Positions 1-11,870 of a DNA stretch of 64,000 bases are shown here, piece after piece. Position 1 is the first letter of the stretch, and the number at the start of each line of letters is the position of its first letter. The notes below the pieces were generated by a model. It saw only the letters and a list, made by a program, of their open reading frames with translations. It did no database searches and had not been told where the DNA came from. Source of the stretch: Epiperipatus broadwayi (Eukaryota > Onychophora > Udeonychophora > Euonychophora > Peripatidae); assembly GCA_028023455.1 (NCBI GenBank), contig JAQFVV010000029.1:10079644-10143643 (forward strand), given 5' to 3'. A program made the translations under genes and the position numbers.

Positions 1-522
1 AAGTGACTTATTCATCTCAGCTACTTTCCATTCATTATATGCAGGCCTCTGCAAGAAAAATTTCTTGTGAAATTTCTTAAAAAAATAAAAGATTTCAATT
101 ACTCTACTTTTTGAGATTTTGGATTAATAAATTATCATAGATAAGTCAAGTTATATGTCATTTTATTGGTAAGCTGTTAATAAAAAATAAAGAAAATTAT
201 CTATTAAAATTTAAAAATTCTAAAGAAATATAGAAATCATTGTAAAAAATGTTAAAATCTTTTTCTTTTAAATTTCAAATATGTAATGATTATATTTTAT
301 AGCTTTATTACATTCCTTGATATTTTATCTTTCTCATAACATAAACTACATCACTTTTTCCACAATGTTAATTAGTTATCTTAACAATTGTGCCTTATAC
401 CAATTCTCCAAAAATCCAATATGACTGCCATTTCATTGAAACAGTTAATAATTTGCCCCTGACATTTTGAAATCTAAGAATAGTTGATGAAAAATCTTTT
501 TTTAAAATCTAATCCTCTTTAA
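1..522. other. AT-rich non-coding DNA
   Basis: No feature seen beyond homopolymer A/T runs. If the beta-adaptin terminal exon lies before base 1, this is its last intron. Confidence 0.5.
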
Positions 523-891
523 TGTCAAAATGCAATTACGCGAAGCTACAATAAAAGAAAAAGCAACATATAACTGCTAAGCATTTTTGGGAATGTCTGG
601 TTTCCATATTCATAGCGTATGATGAATGAGCTGGTTAAACATATATATAATTTAGGTGTGCGCAAATTTATGCAATTTACACCGCTCATATTTTAGAAAT
701 GGAAAAGCATGATTCTTTCTATTGACGGGCGGTATAAATTGCATAAATTTGCATACACCTAAATTATATATACATTTAACCAGAACATCCATCATACGTT
801 ATGAATATAGGAACCAGATGTTCCCGAAAGCGCTTAGCATTTACATGTTGCTTTTTCTTTTATTCTAGCTTCACGTAGTTGCATTTTAACA
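523..891. repeat. Fold-back (hairpin) element, about 370 bp
   Basis: Two arms of about 170 bp (523-695 and 723-891) are inverted copies of each other with scattered mismatches. For example TTTAGGTGTGCGCAAATTTA on the left matches the complement of TAAATTTGCATACACCTAAA on the right. The short spacer is centred near 707. The structure is that of a MITE or fold-back transposon. A 12-base string TAATCCTCTTTA occurs just left of the element (about 510-521) and again near 941-952, about 50 bases beyond the right arm. Whether this is a displaced target duplication is uncertain. Confidence 0.8.
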
Positions 892-1544
892 CAATATAGA
901 CATTACTGAATACAAGTGAAATAGAATTAAGCTATTTATTAATCCTCTTTATAAATTTTTGTACTCACAATTTAAAATCTAGATAGCAAATTTGATAATA
1001 GTAATAAAAAAATAATATATGCAAGTGATCAAAAAAATTTTCTTAGCCAAACATTATTTTAAAAACAATATGCACCAATAACTATAGTATTAACTTTGCC
1101 GTTTATTTTGCCAAAAGTGTATCTTTTATAAATAATTCTTTTAAGCAATTTCCCCGTTTCTCCTCTTCTAATTGCTAGAAGTAGATATAGCTTTCAATCT
1201 CACTCTTCTGATCTCTGCACTTAACAAACGTGCTCCAAACTTGAACTGAACTAAACACTCTACCAATTTAAAACTCTTTATATACTTTTAGAATTACTTA
1301 CAAAAAAAGAAGAAAGGAGAAGGGATGGAAACAAATAATCAAATATTCTTCTCTGTTCACACAAATATTTATAAAGATATTACATGACAACCCAAAACAT
1401 AGAGGATTAATTTTTAAGATAATCAGAAATAACTAATTTTAAGACTTAAAAACAAATTGTTTTCTAAACAAGTTTACAACTGTAAGCAAGCAAATGGGAA
1501 AAAAAACAAGTCAAAATAGCACAATTTCATATATATTATTATAT
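892..1544. other. AT-rich non-coding DNA
   Basis: Nothing recognised. A/T homopolymers only. Confidence 0.5.
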
Positions 1545-2258
1545 TCGAGGGGGGACCCAAAAATAACCAGAATCGTTCCCTGGTATGCACGCTAGTTGTA
1601 GTATACACTTTTGTTGTTACATACTTCTTGCAGGAACCCTTCTGCATCAATCTGCCAAATGACATTGCCAATGAATTAAAGTAGTGTATTTTTTTCTAAA
1701 GTGTATTTCACGTATTTGTCAATTTTTTTTATGAGGGCTGAAATGTTGAATTAACACTTTTTTTTTTATGCAAATGGCATTTTTCTCTCAGATTTAGTTT
1801 GTAACAGTCAGATATTTTATCTGCAAGTTCTGAAACATTTACGTGATGCGGTAAAATGTAAACATTCTATTTTGTGCAAAGAAACAAGTGCAAACTCCAC
1901 TCTAACAATGTCACCTCCCAAAACCTTGAGTATATAACAGTTTTTAATTAAATTCAGCATTATCCATCTTATCTATCAGCTATATTCACTTGTTCTCACT
2001 TCGTGCGATATTTTTTTAATCTCTTGAATGGAAAAATGTCTCTCTCTTTTTTTTTTGCGAACTTAGAACGGGGGGATGACAGAAGTATTAAAATGCATCA
2101 AGTATTTCTGGACTACTTCGAAAAGTGACAAACTGGTTTAAAGCAGTGCATTGCATTAAATAGACTATACTTTTTAAAGCGATTCAATTTGCAACATCTA
2201 ATAATAAATATACAATTTTTTATTACAAAATTCTGGTTATTTTTAGGTCCCTCTGTGT
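1545..2258 (+). mobile_element. Internally deleted mariner-like DNA transposon
   Basis: The ends are inverted repeats of mariner type. The left end has GAGGGGGGACCCAAAAATAA then CCAGAAT (1547-1573). The right end has TTCTGGTTATTTTTAGGTCC then CTC (2231-2253). Near the right end the + strand reads AAATGCATCAAG and, one frame over, DYFEK followed by TGA (2111-2128). This resembles the C-terminal KCI...DYFE ending of mariner transposases, interrupted by frameshifts. At about 0.7 kb the copy is roughly half the length of an active mariner and lacks the catalytic DDD/DDE part. It is dead or mobilised only in trans. No clean TA duplication was confirmed at the exact edges. Confidence 0.6.
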
Positions 2259-3509
2259 ATATCATTTCATTATTATATAGGAGCATATTATTAAATTTTA
2301 TTATTATTGAGATCAGGTTATCTCAATATACATACACTAATTATAAATATTTTCCCCCTAAATTTTTTAATGATTTATGATTTTCAAATAGTATTATGAC
2401 AACTCTTGTATGTTTTTAATTTGTAAACTTTTTTATATATATAGTAGCAATTTATTTTACTAAAGTTTATTTTATATGGCTTATTTTCTTTTGAATATTT
2501 ATATCAAAAACAAACTTCAAATACTGTATTAATAAAAGTTTCATCTATAAATATATTTCACTACTAATGTTCCAACTAGCTTTTAATGAAATATCAAAAA
2601 TATAAAACCATGTTGATAAATAAATGACAATTAGATGTCACAACACCTGAATAGATAGCTTAACATACCAAATCCATTAGTATGTTAGATAAATTAGTAC
2701 AATAACAATTGGCAAGCCAACAAAAAAAAAAGCTGCATAATGTCAAAAAAAAAACTGATAAAATTATGCACAATTTCCAAAATTAATAATGTTATAGCAC
2801 ACATATTAAAAATGAACACACTACCAATTACTAATGATAATGCAGTGACTAGAAATAAACCAGAACCAATGCAATTTTGCTTATGCATTTCAATTATTAT
2901 TAAGACTAATTTTAAATTTATTTATTTTTTATTACAATATAATTAACACAACAATATTCAGCAAAAAAACTAAACAAATTCTTACATTATACATAAACAT
3001 ATATTAAATTTTTACAATAAAAAATTCAAAATGATCAATACTTAGATTATTTGACAACTTAACTAATAAATATGCATTTAATTAATTCTTTTTCGTACTA
3101 TAAGTAATTTCATTTCTTGCAGTAATACTTAAAGCAATATGATGATTAGATTATAGTTCATCCATTCTTCTTTCATAATACTAATTTAACCCAGTTACCA
3201 AATCAAAAATGAACAAAATAAATTTTATGACAACTTAAAAAAAAAAAAAATTGTGTTAAAGTTTGTAAAGACAAACTAACGTGTTAACCATAATTTACTT
3301 TACAAGATATATTTGAGGTCTATATAAAATAAGGCCCTATTCATTAATTGCTTCCTTGCAGATTATAATAATCATAATAAAACAACTCCAGATCTATTAC
3401 TAAATAATCTGAGAACTAGATTTTCACAAAAAAAAATTTCATTTACAGCCCCAAAAAAGATTATTTGTAATTATATTCAAAAAGTGATTATATATATGTG
3501 ATTTAATAA
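2259..3509. other. AT-rich non-coding DNA
   Basis: No coding or repeat structure recognised. Short open frames around 2.7-2.9 kb on both strands are low-complexity and not credible genes. Confidence 0.5.
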
Positions 3510-3842
3510 TCACAGACTCATGTAAATACAAATGAATATAAATACAAACATGTATAAATACATTTCTAGTATTATATTTATTACCGAATATGAAAATAAA
3601 TATGCACTTGTATTTACAATATATTTTACAATGGCTATAGCTTCTAATTCCGGAGAGAACCAAGGAACAACGGATTGCAATTGCCCTAATAAGTTTCCTA
3701 CTATTTCCAGCTGTATTTGGCCTGCATGCCTCATGAGTAGGTCCAATGATATTTCTGATGGTATTATTACAGCTTGCCTTGTGCCAATGTTTGCTTCTAA
3801 CAGCTTCCAATCCTGAACATGGACTTGCCTCGCTATATCAAC
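3510..3842 (-). pseudogene. Unassigned coding-like fragment
   Basis: The minus strand reads DIARQVHVQDWKLLEANIGT, then RQAVIIPSEISLDLLMRHAG and QIQLEIVGNLLGQLQSVVPW, FSPELEAIAIVKYIV, with balanced protein-like composition. It then runs into AT-rich sequence that translates to hydrophobic low-complexity residues until a stop at 3510. There is a possible acceptor (AAACAG) just before it, near 3841, and a stop immediately upstream in frame. The DNA from about 3640 to 4160 is more GC-rich than its surroundings, which suggests an inserted or once-selected segment. I do not recognise the family. It is not the missing beta-adaptin terminal exon. It may be a transposon protein remnant or an exon of an unrelated gene. 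Confidence 0.3.
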
Positions 3843-6800
3843 TGTTTAGCTTAACTGCTATTGTGTGGAGAACGAAGATTCTGTCTTTCAGCTTTGTAAA
3901 AGTAGTAGTTCTCCACAGAACATGTATGAAGAATGTGAATTCTGCCTTTCAGCTTTGACAGTAGTTCTCTGATCCTAAATTTCAAAAAGAGTGACTATTT
4001 ATTGCCGGATCCCCATCCTTAATGAAACATTCGCATTCAATGAGCATCATCGCCTATTGGCTATGCGTCATCTATCTGTATACGCATAAGTTCATGGTGA
4101 TGAATGCTTAATCCAATCTCGATAAGATAGAATCTGGACTCGTCCATTATTTGAAAGTAAGGTGAGATATGACAACTGCCAGATTGTAACTTTTTGATAC
4201 TGTTAAATAATTTGTAATTTTCATTTTCTAAAAAGTTTTAGTATTTGTTTTAACAGTGATTTTACATAAAATATTTTACAAAAAAAAAATTATAACAGAT
4301 ACCAAAAAGTAAATTAAGTTTTCAGTTGTTATGCTCTTAATTATTTAATGTAAATCTACTTTTTGTTTGTTTGTTTACATACATATATTAACATGTAATT
4401 AAAAACATTTTAAAGAAAAATGTGCATGCATAAGAACAAAAATTATGGACCAATAAATAGAAATTGAGATCTACTGTTCTGTAATCTAATTAAAAACTTT
4501 GTGAATGATTTATTGCATAAATCACCAAAGTGTGGATTCCTTAAATTATGGTACATATCAGTAAACTAACATTCAAGATTAAAATATATATTTTTTTATT
4601 AATCTGCATAGAAATTATCTGAAAATTAATTTTTAATTAAAATTTCAATTGCACTGATGTCTTCCATTTTGGCAAAACTTAAACTTACCAAGCATGTAAA
4701 TCACTGTGTTACAAGTATTATACTTTTTTTAAAAGTAACTGACATTACTCTGTAGAGAAATAAATTTATGCAACTAATTATATCCAAAATTCCAAGATAG
4801 TTATGAAGTATTAATAACCAATAACAAGATTTTTTGTAATTTATATTTGGCCGTTAATATCTATTCCTGTTCAACAAATATCAATTGAGTTTTGATATAA
4901 CAATTATTCCTATATTTTTAAATTGTGTATAATTACAAATGAAAATAAATATCCAAATTTTAATTCCTTATTTACACAAAATAAAATTTCCATTATGCAC
5001 AACACAATTTTTTTTAAAAACTAATTTATATTTTAATATATAACTTGTTATAAGTCTTTAAAAATTGGTAAACTTACAATATAAATTAAAATGAGTTATA
5101 GAGGCAATATATACATAGTCAAAATAAGAGTCATAGATCACATGACCCTATCTCTTAAGATATACATATATGTCAAAATGAAAATTTTGGCAAAAATTAT
5201 AAATGTTATCAGATTCATTATTGCTTTGTGATTGTTTATTACTGATATAATGGAGTCAATGTTTAAATTGGATTAAAAATACTGGTAGTTGTGGAGGAGG
5301 TGCTTGATGGCCGCTAGAGGCGCTGTTTCTGTGTCAGCACACAGAACTATACAGGGTCCTCACACATACTATTAACACACATATAAACTTATATTTAAAA
5401 ATATACTAACTCCATGCAAAAATATTTAAATTAACATTTTAAAACAATTGCAAGTATATTATTAAAAAAAAAAAACTTATTTACTAGATGTTTAAAATAT
5501 CTAATAGTTAATAAATTTCAGTGCAAATAAGTGTGTGCATTAACAAAATATATATATATATTGCGTGTGCAAAACAAAAAAAAAGAATAATGCTACAAAG
5601 AGACTGTCAAGTAAAAAAATAAATCAAAAGTTGATTATTGACCAGCTAGTGCTCTGAATTATAAAAAAAAAAAAATGGCACAAATATTATACATGCCTGA
5701 CAAACCAGGGGCTGCTTCAGTTAAGACATGCAGAAAAAAAAAAAGAATTGGGTCATGAGAAACTTTAAAACTCAAAATGTTTACACCAAAATCATTATAC
5801 AATAAAATTAAAAAGCCTTTGCCAATAAGATGCTTCAAAGATATAAAGCAACACCAAATACAACACAGCTATAATAATTAAGGTTAAATTTTTTCTTTTC
5901 TTTAAAAACTTCAGTAACTCAAATTACTTTAAAAATCTGATTTTAGAATACTGATTATTTATGTAAAAATATTTACAAAAAAAGGAGAAAAGAGAGATTA
6001 ATCATTTCCTTAAAATTGCAATAAATTTACAGCTGCTAAATCACCAGCCAAATATTATTTAACAGCTGATAAAACAATTTTGGAGAAAAATAGCATTTCA
6101 TTTTTGCAAACAGATAACTTTTAAAATTTTCAATTTGATATATTCATAGCAATTCAAGTACAGCATTAGTTTAATAACAATTATTTCAAAGCTTAGTCGA
6201 TTCTTTTCAATTTTAGTACTAATTAATCATGTAGTTTATCATAAAGGAGTAATCTTCAATGCAATGAATTAATGTTATAACAAAACATCTTGCTTACATC
6301 TTTTAAATTCAATCCATGAATCCATATTTCACAATTTACATTATATATTTACATCCAGATATGATTATTAATTTTGGATAAGTTTTTTAATGTGATTAAT
6401 GTATATATTTTTATTAGTTTTTTCATCATTCATTTTTAATATATTATACTTGTTTTGGTCAAAAAAAAAAAAAAACAATGAGTGAATCATTTTATCTTCA
6501 AACTATAAAAAAAAAATATTATGTCAATATATAACTAATTAACAAAAAAATACAGTCTTAATTTTCTGAAGCAATTATAGTCTCAAAAAGACATCTCCAG
6601 ATCTATTTCTTCTTTTTTTTTTTTTTTGTATAACTGATATTAAGATAATCTAAATAGATTACTAGAAAATCTTTAAAAAGGATATATGTACTGCAGAAAA
6701 TTAAAAAAATTTTTTTAGATAAACTCAGGGAATATATTATATATCATGGAATACATTCATGGTTTTTAGAGCAGGTAATGTAGTTTTTAAATGAAAGCTA

Positions 6801-8031
6801 TATATACATATTTTAGCAAGACAATAGAAATGTTAAATTAGATTATCCAATAGACCTCTACTTGATATAGCATAACACTAAATATATATATGAATGAAAG
6901 TGGGTAGTCAAACTAAAAGGATAGAGTAGTAATTTTAAATAAGAATTTTTCAGAATAAATTTCATAAAGGCAGCAAAGATTCTAGAATAAATAAAATCCA
7001 ATCCATAAGTAAGCAGTAGGTCTTCAATGATAACATATGTTTTTAAAAATATTATATATATATATATAATCTATAAAGATAGTAGTGGCTAATAACTTTT
7101 AACATCTAATATAACCTGCATAATGAAAAAATTTTAATTATTGCGTGGATTTTCTCTATTATATGTTTATTCATTTGATGACTCATCTTGACTTTAGTCA
7201 AATGAAGCAGAATCATCAAAGAGTTCAAGACTATCATGTAAAAAAAATATGGTATCATCTTACTTGTGCCAAGATGCCAAAAAAGGATTTACCAATTTTT
7301 TTTTCTTTCTTGCAAATGATTCGGCATATTGAATACTATATGTATATGACAGATAGTTTGAAAAACAATATCATCTACAAAGTAAATTAAAAATAGTCTA
7401 CTTTGTAAAGATGCAGAAGATAAGCCTTTAGTAAGTAGCTGTTAAGCATTCATTAAGGTAATTTACACTTATGATGATTCTGAGATTTGCTGAATATCAC
7501 AAGGAAGAATTCTGTATCCTCTTAACGCAACATGACCAAGCAATTATTTAAAAATGCAAATTTATTTCACTTCTAGCCAGTGTAATCTGACTAACAATAA
7601 ATTTTACATACTTTTTTTTCTTTTTTGCAATTAATTAGAAGGATAGTTTCTTAGTTGATATGGCCATGTAGTATATCACTGATGATTCTTGAGTTATGCC
7701 TCATATGTACAAGGAGAAGATAATAGTGCTACTGATCAAATGATTTTTAATAGCAATTACGTAATGAGAAATTAGTGGATTCTGTTTAATTCAACTAAAT
7801 GATTCCAATTACTTGGATTAAATGCTAAAGTTTAAATAAAAGTCAATTCAGATTACTATATAACAAAAAAATTTCAAATTACTTGTCTGCGATCTAGTTT
7901 CTATCTTACATACCATGATGCAAAGCAGAAGCCAAGATTAATTGAACTTCAATAAGTTATATTTGGTTAAATCAATTTCTTTAGCGTATCTTTTTCCAAA
8001 CACTAATGCTAAAACATAATCAATCAATTAA
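3843..8031. other. AT-rich non-coding DNA with small GC islands
   Basis: Mostly A/T homopolymers and short microsatellites. 3843-4160 is less AT-rich and continues the unassigned segment to its left. 5275-5375 is another small GC-richer patch, containing CGCTAGAGGCGCTG, with no reading frame I can assign. An open frame at 7145-7390 (+) has no recognisable motif. Confidence 0.5.
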
Positions 8032-8205
8032 ACAAGGCAAAACTCTCTCCATACAGTAGTGCCACCCTGTGCCAATCAGAGTAATCAATGGATGCCAGAA
8101 GGCTTGTGCATAAAATCCCTATCTAGTGTCTACTCATCCAATATCCCCAGACTAGTTTCTGTTTAATAACAATTATGTGCTAGTATGAGATAGTGATCAT
8201 GTGAT
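8032..8205. repeat. Dispersed repeat family A, copy 1
   Basis: Contains ATCAATGGATGCCAGAAGGC, followed by TTGTGCATAAAATCC and ATCCAATATCCCCAGACTAG. These strings recur in inverted and direct form at 14455-14805 and 15030-15225, and partly at 41024-41144. It is a short non-coding interspersed element, probably a MITE. Confidence 0.7.
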
Positions 8206-10967
8206 AATCAATCAATCTTATCTGAAAATAGCTGTAATAATAATATTGCAGAGTCTAGTATTTTTATACATAATTGACGAAATAAGAGTTGATAATAATT
8301 AAAACATGATCTTTTAGCTTTTTAATTTAAATAAAAAAATATATTCTTTCCTTGATTTATTAAGTTTTAGCAAAACTGCTCATTTAGATTCAATATCAAA
8401 ACTGTGAGAAGTATCAAATGTATTAATGACTCACATCAACAACAACAACAACAAAAAAAAAAAACAGACAAGAAACTACCTTGATCATTAAGTACAGATA
8501 ATAAAACATCTGCACAAACAATTTTTAATATTACAAAGTTTACCAATGTACAAATTATATTGATTGGAAAAAAAATTACAGCAATGCTTTGGTCATACTA
8601 GATTAAACAACTAGAATTATTTGAGATATTAAGCATGATTCAGCATCATCACAGTTGAAGTTCACATTGAAATGTGTTTTTGGAATTTTGTTTATGGAGA
8701 GAAAAAGTTCTAAAAGTGGACTACAGTTAAGTAATTTAAGATTTAATTCATAATTAGATAAGATTAGATTATATATTTCTTCTGATTACATAATAGTATG
8801 GTGTTACAAATTTTGTTTTAACTTGACGAATGCATTTACAGATAGAAAACATTATAATAGTTGTATTTGCCACATATATCTGCATGCACAGAAATAAAAG
8901 ATTGATTAATGATACATCATTAGTATAAGAAAAAAAAAACATAAAAAATATATATAAATGTAACATTATTCGAGTCCAATCAATTTAAGTTTGTAGATAT
9001 GAGCCTAAAAAATATTTGATAAATGATAACAATGTCTTTCCAAAATTGGTAAGATCAAAACTCTAATTTTTACTAGTTAACATAAGATGATAAAAAAAAT
9101 ATGTCAGAATAATAAAAGAAATATTTATTTAATTTTGATATCAATTGTGTGTAATTCTATAGTGGCAATCTAATATTTAACAATAACGCTACTATTTTCA
9201 CTGGGCAAAAATTTTGTTTGAATAATAAAATGTACTCACTGCATAATTTGTTTGGTAATATTTTCTGAAAGATCTTAGACACAATCAGTATACATATACT
9301 CTATCTTATTGTTTGATAAAATATATAATTTATTTTTTCCAAGAATACAATTAATATTACTAACTGTAATATATAGTACAATCATTATTTTGGAATGTTA
9401 AACTTCATATAAACCTAAACATTCTTAATTTTGTCATTATCAAAAATTGATAAATTTCACTTCCAAGTTATTGCAGTGTCTACCAAAGTATCTAAATAAA
9501 TATTTGTTTATTTTAAAACTTTTACAATCTGGGTTTCAATTCATTAATGCAATGTTATGAAGTTGAATATTTACCTTGATTTATATTGTTGAATGTGAAA
9601 CTGGGTGAAAGAATTCTACGAGATATTTTGTTCAACCAAGTTTTGCTATCCATAAGATTAGTTAGATGGACTTTGCATTATAAACGGAGAATTTTCTTCA
9701 TAAATATTTGCTCATACATAAAAGCTGATAGATGCACAATACATTCACTCAGTATTGTTGGAATTTACCAGCACTATGCTGTAGTGCAATATGACATACA
9801 ACGAGCAACTGAATCATAGTGACTCATGACCAAAGAATTATGATATTGAAAATCCTTATTATAGTTATGTTATGAATTTTTTATTAACAGTAATTACATT
9901 TCCTATTTTTAATACCTTTGTTTTATTTATTAATATTAAGTAAAAATGATTGGACCCGATTCTTTGAATTCAGAAAATATATTCTTATTTCTCATGTCTA
10001 TCATTATGGTATTGTCTAAATTAATATGAATACACAAAAATAGTGTGCATCAATTTTATTACAAATAAGCATGATGTCTGATATGATTATAACTATTTAA
10101 TTGTCCACTCGATCGATATGTTCAAAAATACTTATGCTGTTTGCAGCAGATTTTAATTAAAAACTCTTTTCCGAAGATCACTGACAGAATTTTACCAGGG
10201 GTTTTTTTTTTATGTAAAATGCAATTCATTTTGAAATATCTTTAAAAATTTGATTTTAAAATTATTTAAGAATTAATTAAAGACTTTTTTTAGCATTATA
10301 AAAACAATGATTTTCAAAATTAGTTGTCACTTGATGCATAATAGCATGATTACTGAGCTTTCAAAGTCCAATAGAATATCAAAAAATTATTAATTGCATC
10401 ATTTATTGGTTTATAGACTTTCTGGGTATGAATTAGAGAGACTGATTAAGCCATGCTTTAATTTATTTCTCATTTATTTATCGTCGTCCCCATCCCTGTC
10501 CCCTCCAAAAAAAAACAATCTGAAAAAAATAATTTTTTTCTTTGTTGTTAAATGTATTAATATTTAGTTTGCATATGAAAATGTTCATGTAGATTTAAAA
10601 AATCCAGTGTGAATTGAGACAATTTTTTTGTTATTGTTTTAGAAACATTTACTTGTTTTTCGAAAGTTCATTAGTCTTTTTTCTTCAAATAGTTTTTACA
10701 ATTTAATTTTTATAACATTAGATCAATTATAGCTGCAAAATCATAACAATACTATGTTTTGTAGGATAATAGCAGAGCCTTATTATTTATAAATTTCTTA
10801 TTTAAAAAGATAAATTTAGACTTTTTTTCATAAATTTCAAACTCCATAAAATAGGCATTGCTGCTTTCAGCGTACTGATATTTTGAAGTACATAGTAGCA
10901 AAATATACATAGATAAAAATTCAAATTGCATACATTAAATTTAGACTAAAACAACATATAAATATAC
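8206..10967. other. AT-rich intron or downstream DNA
   Basis: No gene recognised. The open frame at 9586-9819 (+, 77 residues) is less low-complexity than most but has no motif I can name. Nothing resembling the missing beta-adaptin terminal exon was seen. Confidence 0.5.
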
Positions 10968-11122
10968 CGTAAAATTAGAATTGCCAGGTTGAATCTTCAG
11001 CTCAGCTAAAACCCAAATACCATTAGTTAACTTTAAAGATTGATATAACATATCCTGACCTTCTACATTTCTCTTGGCTATTGTAAAAACGTTATTCTGC
11101 TGGAGTGTTTGAGACACTGCAT
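10968..11122 (-). CDS. AP1B1/AP2B1: beta-adaptin, ear platform exon 2 (penultimate)
   Basis: This 155-bp exon encodes DAVSQTLQQNNVFTIAKRNV, then EGQDMLYQSLKLTNGIWVLA and ELKIQPGNSNFT. FTIAKRNVEGQDMLYQSLKL is nearly invariant among animal beta-adaptins. NGIW contains the platform tryptophan that sits in the ligand groove of the family. Acceptor GTTAAAG at 11123-11124; donor GTATAT starts at 10967, after ACG (Thr). The exit is phase 0. In relatives the next residues are LSLK.RAPEV and about 20 more to the stop. I searched bases 1-10967 on the minus strand by eye and did not find them, so the terminal exon is probably outside the window or was missed. Confidence 0.95.
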
Positions 11123-11438
11123 CTTTAACAAAAAACAAATAAAATAATAATAATAAAACAACTCACAATTTATTAAGCTTACATTCAATGTACATTAAAC
11201 AGATGATTTAATTTCACAATTCTGAACAACAGAAACTAGATGCCTGATCAATTTCCAATTAATTAATTGGAATAATACAGCTAAAGTACAACATGTCTGA
11301 TGTTGTTTTTGTTTTTGTTTTTTCAAGAAAACACTATTTTACATTTATACAATATATCTTTCATGCACCCTTTATACTATTCAAGTAAATAGGGAAAGTT
11401 TAAAAATAATAAAAATGGAAATGAAAAAACTCATTTAC

Positions 11439-11610
11439 CAGCAGATAGATTAACATTTTGGATAGTATACTGCACTTCATTCTGAGTAGGAATATCCTTC
11501 CAAGTTGCCAAAAAAACTCTTTTATCCATCTGTCCATCTTCTGTGAAAAACACATTCATTGGAACAATACAGCTGAAGTAAAATACATCTACATTATTTT
11601 TAACTGCAAC
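11439..11610 (-). CDS. AP1B1/AP2B1: beta-adaptin, ear platform exon 1
   Basis: This 172-bp exon encodes VAVKNNVDVFYFSCIVPMNV, then FFTEDGQMDKRVFLATWKDI and PTQNEVQYTIQNVNLSAG. It is the first half of the C-terminal platform subdomain of the beta appendage, which binds motifs in proteins such as epsins, ARH and beta-arrestin in characterised animals. VFYF and VFLATWKDIP..NE are diagnostic. Acceptor TTTTTTCCAG at 11611-11620; donor GTAAAT starts at 11438. It exits in phase 1 after one G of a codon that the next exon completes. The following intron is only 316 bp. GTAAAT is a weaker donor than the others in this gene but gives the only in-frame join. Confidence 0.95.
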
Positions 11611-11870
11611 CTGGAAAAAATAATTTATAGAGCTGATCATTACAGATTTTAAACATTTATATATAATAAAAATAATTTATTTCACAAACTACTATTTACA
11701 TATAAAAACAGAGAGCTTATAAGAAAAAAATCAATCTAACAAAATAAATAATCTATTTGTAATTTATCTTTGGTTTTAATAATATTGTAATTTTGGGGGG
11801 GAAAAGTTTACAATTTATTATTAGAAACTTTTTATTCTTTTAAGATCTCTTGCTGACAAATATTCAACTT
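11611..11870. other. Start of 12.9-kb beta-adaptin intron
   Basis: Intron DNA containing the pyrimidine tract and acceptor of the 11439-11610 exon. Nothing else seen. Confidence 0.5.

Noticed and set aside
3439-3816. Overlapping frames on both strands over the unassigned segment
   Set aside because: Only one minus frame has balanced composition across the island; the others are treated as shadows.
5275-5375. GC-richer patch considered as the missing beta-adaptin terminal exon
   Set aside because: No frame gives the conserved LSLK.RAPEV start or a plausible tail.
7145-9819. Open frames at 7145-7390 and 9586-9819 (+)
   Set aside because: No motif, no splice context or neighbouring exons, AT-driven composition; may be chance.
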